This document shows, in pieces, positions 57,250-64,000 of a stretch of DNA of 64,000 nt. The notes beneath the pieces were generated by a model. That model saw only the letters and a program-made list of their open reading frames with translations, ran no database searches and was not told the origin of the DNA. Source of the stretch: Phycomyces blakesleeanus NRRL 1555(-) (taxonomy: Eukaryota > Mucoromycota > Mucoromycetes > Mucorales > Phycomycetaceae); NCBI RefSeq assembly GCF_001638985.1, contig NW_017265189.1, positions 186,001-250,000 on the forward strand, written 5' to 3'. Position numbers and translations under genes: made by a program. The first letter of the stretch is position 1. Each line of letters opens with the position of its first letter.

Positions 57250-57943
57250 ATGTCTATCTTCGTAACCGTTGGTTCTACCGGTTTCGATGACTTGGTAGAA
57301 GCTGCAACTTCAGCCTCATTTCTTTCATTTCTTGAAATGCGAGGATATCGTAATCTTGTAATACAATATGGATCTTCAGAGACAATATATTCTCGGACCA
57401 CATTCCCCACTATAAGCAATATTACTGTTACAGGATATTCATACAAATCATCTATTGAAGAGGACATGAAACAGGCTGATATTATTGTCAGTCATGCCGG
57501 TAAGTTCAGTTTTTTCTTGTTTCCTTTTTTTTTGCTTAAAAAATGGCTGCTGTAATGAATTATGTCCACCCAAAACAAATTACAAAGGCTCTGGAACTCT
57601 CCTACAGGCACTTCGGTTAGATAACAAAAAGGTTGTTGTGGTTGTCAATACTTCATTGATGGACAACCACCAGCGTGAAATAGCAGATGTTATGGAGAGT
57701 AAGAACTACGTCGTAGCCACAAATCCAAGGTAAGGATAAAATTAGGAGTACGATTATTATTAGAAATAAAAAGAAATAAGGAATCTGTGATATAGTTTTT
57801 TTTTGGTGTCTAACACTAAAGCAAACTACAGTAACCTCTCAGACGCTGTTGAAACCATCCAGAAAAGATCAATTGATAAGTTTCCACACGCAAATATAAA
57901 TCATTTTGGTGATCTTTTGGATGAATTTATGGGATTCCTGTAA
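57250..57943 (+). CDS. ALG13: ALG13, UDP-GlcNAc transferase catalytic subunit
   Basis: Exons 57250-57499, 57588-57729 and 57832-57943 join in frame through GT-AG introns to 167 residues and a TAA stop. The product starts MSIFVTVGSTGFDDLV, has VIQYGSS, ADIIVSHAGSGTLLQALR (the donor-sugar binding glycine-rich region) and VVVVNTSLMDNHQREIA, the typical small GT28-type protein. In fungi ALG13 is the cytosolic catalytic subunit that pairs with membrane-bound ALG14 to add the second GlcNAc in the lipid-linked oligosaccharide pathway. ALG14 is not in this window. The length fits the short fungal form. It runs tail-to-tail with the mL40 gene and appears intact, in contrast to the surrounding transposons. 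Confidence 0.93.
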
Positions 57944-58264
57944 AACATGATTGACTGATCTGTCAATCGAAAATCCTACGTAGTAGTAAAGCAACATTGT
58001 GCCATTTTCTTTTGGACAATATTTACTCTTGTAAATACTACTACCACCACTTTTAATGCTAATAGCAACAATGTCTGCTTTACTCCCTACCATGATAGTA
58101 ACTTGTAATATATGCTTTATTAAGCATGTCTAGTTGTAAAAAATAATCCAAGAGAATCTCGTTCCTATTTTTTTCTGTTTATTATTTTGTCGATAAATAC
58201 AGTGAACCCGTTCTATGAATAATGTTTTGTGGATGGTGTTTTTCTTTCTTTCTTTCTCTTTGTC
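57944..58264. other. convergent intergenic region
   Basis: 321 bp between the two convergent host genes; no gene. Terminator or polyadenylation sites for both should lie here but none is distinctive. Confidence 0.5.
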
Positions 58265-58714
58265 TTAAACAATGGGTTCTGGTGCTTTGTATGCGTAGTC
58301 CCATCCGTGGGGTGATGGTGTTTCTGAAGGAATCTTTGCTTGCTTAGGGTAGGTTGTGTGTCGGCTTTTGACAAGGGCGCCCTTGAACAGACGATCGCTT
58401 GTTTTTTCAAGTTCGGTCATGGCCAAGGACATTGCCCGGAATTGACGTTCAAGTGTTCGTTGTCTCTGTTCTCTCTCTCGCATTTTGTGGAGTTTCCATG
58501 CTCTTTCAATAGTCTCGTGCTTCTCCAATGCCTCACCTTCCAATTCGATTATGCTTGCGCGAGCTGGAGACTCAAAGAGAACACGGCGAATAACCTCAAG
58601 GCGTTGGTCTCCGTGAGAGGTAGATGAATCGGAATTGCTGATAAATCGTACTTGGGTTGTCGAAGGAGTTACACGTCGGAGCACGTTAGACTGAACACGG
58701 AGAGCTGACAACAT
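58265..58714 (-). CDS. mitochondrial large-subunit ribosomal protein mL40 (MRPL28-like)
   Basis: A 149-residue intronless frame from MLSALRVQSNVLRR (ATG complementary to 58712-58714) to a TAA at 58265-58267. The N-terminus is arginine- and serine-rich without acidic residues, as in a mitochondrial targeting peptide. RLEVIRRVLFESPARAS, HETIERAWKLHKMREREQRQ and HGWDYAYKAPEPI resemble the fungal mL40/MRPL28 family of the mitoribosome large subunit. An upstream ATG extends the frame to 58813 with a polyphenylalanine/lysine stretch, which I consider less likely. Convergent with ALG13. Confidence 0.75.
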   Translation of the reverse strand: MLSALRVQSNVLRRVTPSTTQVRFISNSDSSTSHGDQRLEVIRRVLFESPARASIIELEGEALEKHETIERAWKLHKMREREQRQRTLERQFRAMSLAMTELEKTSDRLFKGALVKSRHTTYPKQAKIPSETPSPHGWDYAYKAPEPIV

Positions 58715-58814
58715 GATTTCTATGTGATGCAGAGACTTCTTGAAGAAGAATAAGAAGAATAAAAAAAACCAAAAAATCTTTTGGCACAGGAAAAAAAAGG
58801 TGCCAATAGGCACA

Positions 58815-60102
58815 CTTTACCCCCGGTCCTGAGTATAAGCCACTTATGACTCCGCTCATTTCTTGCAGTCTGCAAGACGAATCCTATGCCTTTTTAGCCT
58901 GTGCACACACACACATACTCATAGTTCTTTGAAAGCCAATATGTAATGTCTTGAGGGTTGTAAGGATATATATATTTATGTATATTTATTTATATATTAA
59001 ACTATGTATATATGTTTATAGATTTATTCAAAATGAGTTTGCTGTAATATCTATCTATCTTATAGTACAACCCAAATGATTTCAGGAATTTTATATTTTA
59101 TTTTATTAATGGCAATAACAGTCTATACAAAAAAAATGAATCAAAGACCAATATTAGTAACGTATTATTTGCGTATAATATATTTATAGTTATACAAGCT
59201 GTATAATTATCATACATCTAACATAATTAAAGCTTGGTTAGTTACTTAATATCCACAAAAAAAAACAACGCAAGATCTTTAGAGTTTTAGTAAATAATTT
59301 TTAAGCCTATAAATATAAATATAAATTATATTTGAAAAAGAAAGGTTTTTCAGTAGAGTCGTTTGCACATAGTAAATACATACATATCTCAAACTATATT
59401 ATAAGACATGACGCTGCAACTGTGAGTATTTTACTCTAAACGTTGCGATTTATATATTCAAATACGGCTGTGCAGTATATTTCCATTTTTCATTTGCCTT
59501 TATTTTTCCTTCCTTTCATTCCACAATAGGCACAAAAGAGGTCAAATATATGCAGAGTTTTATTGGACGCAGATATAGCAGTGAGAGTATAGTATTGAGC
59601 AAAAGAATATATTTATTTATGAAATAATCAAAACAAACATGAATACAGTGTTTCTACTTAAAATTCGGGCGACGTTACAGTAAAAAACATTTGTAAGTCG
59701 CACAACTGGAGAAAATAAGTCGTATAATTCGAAACACGGCTCTTTCGCACATATATCACTTTGGTTGTGGAAGATAGTGTGAAGAGGCAATCAATATGTA
59801 ACGGTCTCCCTATGTATCTCCACCCATCCCCTTGCTCAAATCTCTACACTATCTCTTCTCGTTTTTCGCTGCACTCCAGCATGTTTTCTCATATATCTCC
59901 CCGTTGCTTCCTGTTTGACCTTAGGTCACCTTTCCCCTTGGTAGAACCAAAAAGCCTTCAGATCAGTTCCATCTCTTTGCGAAGACATGCCCACGGGGTG
60001 TGCTTTCTTGGGTTCTCACCTTCTCTCATTTTAGAAAACACAAGACTCTGAAAAACATCATATAACAAATAAAATCCAAACCATAATCCGTGATAGCCTC
60101 TT
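58815..60102. other. intergenic stretch, no clear gene
   Basis: AT-rich with TATATATTTA-type runs near 58970-59010. The less AT-rich segment from about 59.76 kb is probably the upstream part of the LINE-like remnant that follows. Confidence 0.4.
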
Positions 60103-60798
60103 TTGCTTTGTAGCAATAGACGCTCGCCAACCCTCTTGAGCACAAATCTCCCAACAAACAAGAATCGCACAATTCGAAAATTCAAGCCGCTAGACTGCGA
60201 TCCCCTTCTACCTTGGATCTTACCAAACTCTCGACCTCGCACCCATAGCACACTCGGTTCGCCTCTTCATTTTGTCCTAAAGGCCGTGGACCACCTCCCG
60301 CATAAGTTTGACGACGTCCTCACGAATCTATCCACATGCCTTCTGTTGCCCTTGTCCTCTATGGTGAATACCCCCGCCCCCTCCCATCCGCTTTGCCGGC
60401 CATCTTGGCAAGACCTAAAGGTTAACAATCTTTACCAAATTGATCATAACTTGAACGTCCCGATACCCATTGTCCCCGTACGTCCTCTTCCTCGTTCTAT
60501 CACTCTTCCTCGTATTCTACAACGACTTCTCGAAAAGTTATTTTTGGCTCACCCCATCGTTTTCAGAGCTTGTATTCCTACTTTCATTCTCGAATCGCGA
60601 CATTTGAATATGCCTCCTCGAGATGTGTCCCCCATTGACTTTACTCGCTTTCTCTCTGCTCTGGTATTCGGCAAAGCTTGGGCACGCTTATCCACGCGCT
60701 CTTACCGCATGACCTGTTCTCATCAACATGTTCATGCTCAATCGTTTAACCCCTATCTTATATTGGAAAAGGTGTCCACTTTCACATATGTCAAGTGA
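60103..60798 (+). pseudogene. probable LINE (non-LTR retrotransposon) C-terminal remnant
   Basis: The frame is less AT-rich than its surroundings and encodes DDVLTNLSTCLLLPLSSMVN, PSWQDLKVNNLYQIDHNLN and VSPIDFTRFLSALVFGKAWA. This resembles the segment C-terminal to the reverse transcriptase in Mucoralean LINE-like elements. No RT motif is in the window and there is no start. It stops at about 60.78 kb, where Plavaka element P5 begins. The assignment is from memory of the family pattern and is not secure. Confidence 0.4.
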
Positions 60799-63700
60799 GT
60801 TTAATTTCGAGTGAAAGAAAACGTAAAATTTCATCTCTACTGGTTTTTGTGAATTCAATATTTGATAAGAGATGTAGTTGATGTAATTGGCTATAGCAAT
60901 TTGTGTAGCATCTGCGAAAAATACTAAGCCTAAATAAATAAATAAATAAAACTATTTTGTGTTCCTCTTTACTTTTAAACCCATAAACACATTTACCTTT
61001 TTTTTCATAAAAATGCCTCCCATCTGTATCTCAACCAAGAGGTTCAAATGCTACTGTCCAGTATGCAGAATTAAGGCAGGAGGATATAATACCGTATCTG
61101 CTCAAACACTTAGACGTCATAAAAGAGATGAACAAATTGCAATCAGAGTGCAAACCAATAGGCGTAGGAAAAACAATTATGTTTTTATTTTTAATATAAT
61201 AATTTATACGATTTATTAATTAAAATACAGGGAGCAAGGTAGTCGAAGAAACACCTGAGGTTATCGACCGTAATTAAATTCATCTTGAAGGCGAAAGTAA
61301 CGGATATGACATGGATTATGTTTTTTTGGTAAAATGAAAACTTTCTTTTTTTATTATTCTTTCTTTATGATTGTTTTGGTTTAATATACCCCATTTTGAT
61401 AGAGCTGAATGACAGCGAGGAAGAGGTAGAAGTATCTGCTCAGACAAGGGACTTACCTCTTTCTGAATCCGATGCCATATTTGGTGTTGAAGGCAATGAG
61501 TATGCAGCAAACGATGAAAGTGGCGATGACATGAGTGATGACGAAGGTTTGTATAGTGAATTTTAAATAATATTGTCTTTGAGAAATAAGAAAAAAATCT
61601 TTCAAGTCTGTCTCGGAATTGGGTTTCATCCACCGTTTCATTGCAATCGTTGTTGACTTATTCGTATCATTGTATGCCATTGACAAAGGCGCAGTGATTT
61701 TGATTTCCATTGTCAACAAGATTCTCGAATTCTTTAACGATTCATTTCGTCTCCCGTTGAGCATTTCTAGGCTCAGCGACTTGCAGGATTCGGAAGTTCA
61801 ACAAAAGGAATCAAGAAATACACTACCTGCGGTGAATGTCATACGATATATGGTTGTGATGAACTTGTGCTCAACACCATTGTTAAAATCCGGATCAGAG
61901 CCAAGAATTCCAAAGAAAACATATGTGTACAATTCCGTTGTTTCGTCATTGAAAACATTTTCCCGTCGCACCGAATTTGAAAATAACATCGATTCTTGGA
62001 ATCGTGGTCCAAAGGTGAATGGAATGATGTTTGATGTGTACGATGGTGCCATGTGGAAATCGTTTTTGACATCAATAGAATCCCTTTTGTGTACGGCGAA
62101 CGCTCACTGATACTCACACTGAACATCAACTGGTTTCAGCCGCTTTATGGTGTGTCACACTCATGTGGAGCCATATACCTTGCAATCAATAGCCTTCCTC
62201 GTGATATCAGATTTAAGAAGGAAAACGGCATCCTTGCTGGATTGGTTCCAGGGCCCAAGGAAGCAAGCACATCTGACATTAATAATTACCTGAAGCCTCT
62301 CGTTGATGAGTTGAAGGATTTGTCTACAGATATTAATATCAAAACACATCAATGTCCAAATGCATGCCACAAGTGTAAGCATCAATTTTCGAGGCTGGCT
62401 GGAACGAGTTCCGTTGATTATTCTGGATTCGATTTCTCAAAGTGGCTCCTTCGCACCAAGAATGACAATTGTAAGGATGCAGAGGTTTGGAGAAATGCAA
62501 CCACACAAGCCGAGAGACATTGTCGCCAGTACTTTGTTATTGTCCGCTGCACAATCGTCGACCCAATGCCCAATCTTTTGTTAAGCACTGTTAAGAGAAT
62601 AATGGAGAGATGAGATGCAGATGGAGTAATTGACGATAAAAAAACTTGTTGTCATGCAAAAGGCAGTTGAGAAGATAGTGTTGCCGCCTGATTACACGTC
62701 ATTTGGGACAAAGATTGCAAAGGGTTTTCCTTATATGAAAGCTGATGAGTAGAAGTCCCGGTGCCTTGTATACTCTCTTGTTGTGCTTAAAGATGTTTTG
62801 CTGTTGAACAAATTTAGAAACTGGGTGTTATTCGTCAGGGCATATCGAATCTTAGTTATGCCAAATGTCTGTGAAAGTGACATTGCCTCGGCCCACAAGT
62901 ATCGCGAGAAATTTTGCCAAAATTGTGAGGCACTTCACAATTTGGATCTAATCTCTCCAAACATGCACTTACACTTCCACCTGCAAGACACCATTTGCGA
63001 CTTTGGACCTGTATACGGTTACTGGTTGTTTAGTTTTGAACGATATAACAGTATCCTGAAAAACATAAAGTCCAACAGGAAAACTGGATTCGAGTTAACA
63101 TATGCAAGACAATTCGTTGAGGATGTTCATAAACAAGATATAATTAGCCGCATTATGGAATCTTCCGATACTCGTGCATACATGGATATCTTTCAAAAAA
63201 TCACAAAATATCAACAAAAAATAGCATCAACAATAACTTCATATTCTCACTTCTTCTTTTCACTCGCCAACTTTATCACTGCTACACTGGAAGTATCGAT
63301 ATTGATTAAAGGCAACGAACCTCTCCCATCAACTGCATTTCCTTTGGCAAAGAAGTCCTTGTCACTAATGCCAACGCCTGGATACAACTGCCTCATTGAA
63401 TACTACCAGGTTGCATAAAACGACGGAATGATCTCTAGTTGCAAGAATGGCATGATGAGTTCGTCATTTGTAAATGATCGTATTGAGATCATAAAAATTA
63501 ATATTTTAGGGCAAGTTTATAAGGGATGTAATGGCAATGGACGTGGTTCGTACATCCAAGCTTTGTTTCAAGAAAATAGGACCCATGCGCGTTATGGCTA
63601 TGTCGGTGAAATTCAATACATCTTTGTGCACACATTCTCCCCATCAACAGCCACTCTCCCATCAACTTGCTACAACAACCAACATACCTTTGCTTTCGTC

Positions 63701-64000
63701 AGATGGTTTAAAGCAACATCAGATACGTGCAGACAACTTTGAGGCATTGAAATCTACCACGACAACTTCTACTAATTAGGTTTCTAAAGTATACTGCCCA
63801 CCCATCGTATACTTCTGCTAGTAGCAATCGTTGACTACAAAACAAGACGAAATGTCAATAGGAGGATTGCAATTCCCTTGCCACAACAAATATATGCTTA
63901 ATTTTCTTTTATTTTTATTTATTACTTTATTTATTTCATTTTATTTTACTTTGTTTATCAATATATTTACCTCTTTTCTTATTTCTATTTAATATCATTT
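60778..64000 (+). mobile_element. Plavaka/CACTA element P5 (B family), runs off the window
   Basis: The leader from about 60778 (CACTTTCACATATG) through GTAAAATTTCATCTC and TAATTGGCTATAG matches the leaders of element B and P4 (AATTTTTCATCTC in P4). The exact terminus is uncertain. The transposase ends at 63901; the accessory gene, if present, should lie beyond 64000 on the minus strand. Confidence 0.55.
61013..63901 (+). pseudogene. P5 Plavaka-type transposase, heavily decayed
   Basis: ATG at 61013, zinc motif CYCPVCRIKAGGYNTVSAQT then RRH, acidic exon (LPLSESDAIFGVEGNEYAAN, about 61.45-61.55 kb), then RFIAIVVDLFVSLYAIDKGA. A frame slip near 61.77 kb and loss of the CCTSP segment follow. 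The core has LTLNINWFQPLYG and VPGPKEASTSDINNYLK, then an in-frame loss of 31 residues that includes the CDIPAARK block. Next come DPMPNLLLSTVK, TGA after IMER, an A-run slip after DDKK, and TAG at 62750-62752 at the same place as the TAG in the right-arm copy (24087-24089). The C-terminal part (GNGRGSYIQALFQENRT, IPLPQQIYA) is well kept. It is clearly inactive. Confidence 0.7.

Noticed and set aside
58340..58627. Plus-strand frame of 95 codons
   Set aside because: Antisense shadow of the mL40 gene.

Overview
The window is from a eukaryotic nuclear genome, most likely a filamentous fungus of the Mucoromycota (Mucorales-like). It is very AT-rich and has short GT-AG introns and two nuclear-type tRNA genes without an encoded CCA end. 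It has two compact host genes (ALG13, and a mitochondrial ribosomal protein of the mL40/MRPL28 type). The rest is a dense graveyard of fungal mobile elements: Plavaka/CACTA-type DNA transposons, a Ty3/gypsy chromovirus, Mutator-like elements (MULEs), a Crypton, a Tc1/mariner copy, and PIF/Harbinger and LINE-like remnants. The species cannot be named from sequence alone.

Layout. 1-1646: remnants of a MULE and a PIF/Harbinger-like transposase. 1647-8423: Plavaka element P1 with matching CACTGG ends. 8424-9115: a piece of an older Plavaka element, B. 9116-15678: Plavaka element P2 (also called C), nested inside B. 15679-16896: the 5' part of B up to its terminus. 16897-20590: a gene-poor spacer with tRNA-Asp(GTC) and a 279-bp palindrome. 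20591-26.6 kb: an inverted copy of the B+C composite whose transposase is a C/B chimera, followed by a decayed accessory gene. 30-33 kb: two oppositely oriented MULE remnants. 34.0 kb: tRNA-Asn(GTT). 35.2-41.6 kb: Plavaka element P4. 41.8-42.6 kb: a Tc1/mariner pseudogene. 44012-54445: an LTR retrotransposon with exact 5-bp target duplications; its 3' LTR is split by a complete MULE (49673-54216) with exact 9-bp target duplications. 54.5-56.7 kb: a Crypton tyrosine recombinase with a GCR1_C-like domain. 57.2-58.7 kb: the host island ALG13/mL40. 60.1-60.8 kb: a LINE-like remnant. About 60.8 kb to the end: Plavaka element P5.

The most interesting system is the Plavaka family. Four of the five usable copies carry a second gene that converges on the transposase and encodes a conserved (M)SDGESD ... 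RPxWRSDE signature. Three copies also hold chains of very short putative exons in the same place, pointing away from the accessory gene. P2 is nearly intact: its 370-residue accessory gene has no lesion and its transposase has one stop. P2 may therefore be a recent source element. Nesting, inverted duplication and a chimeric crossover among these copies can be traced base by base.
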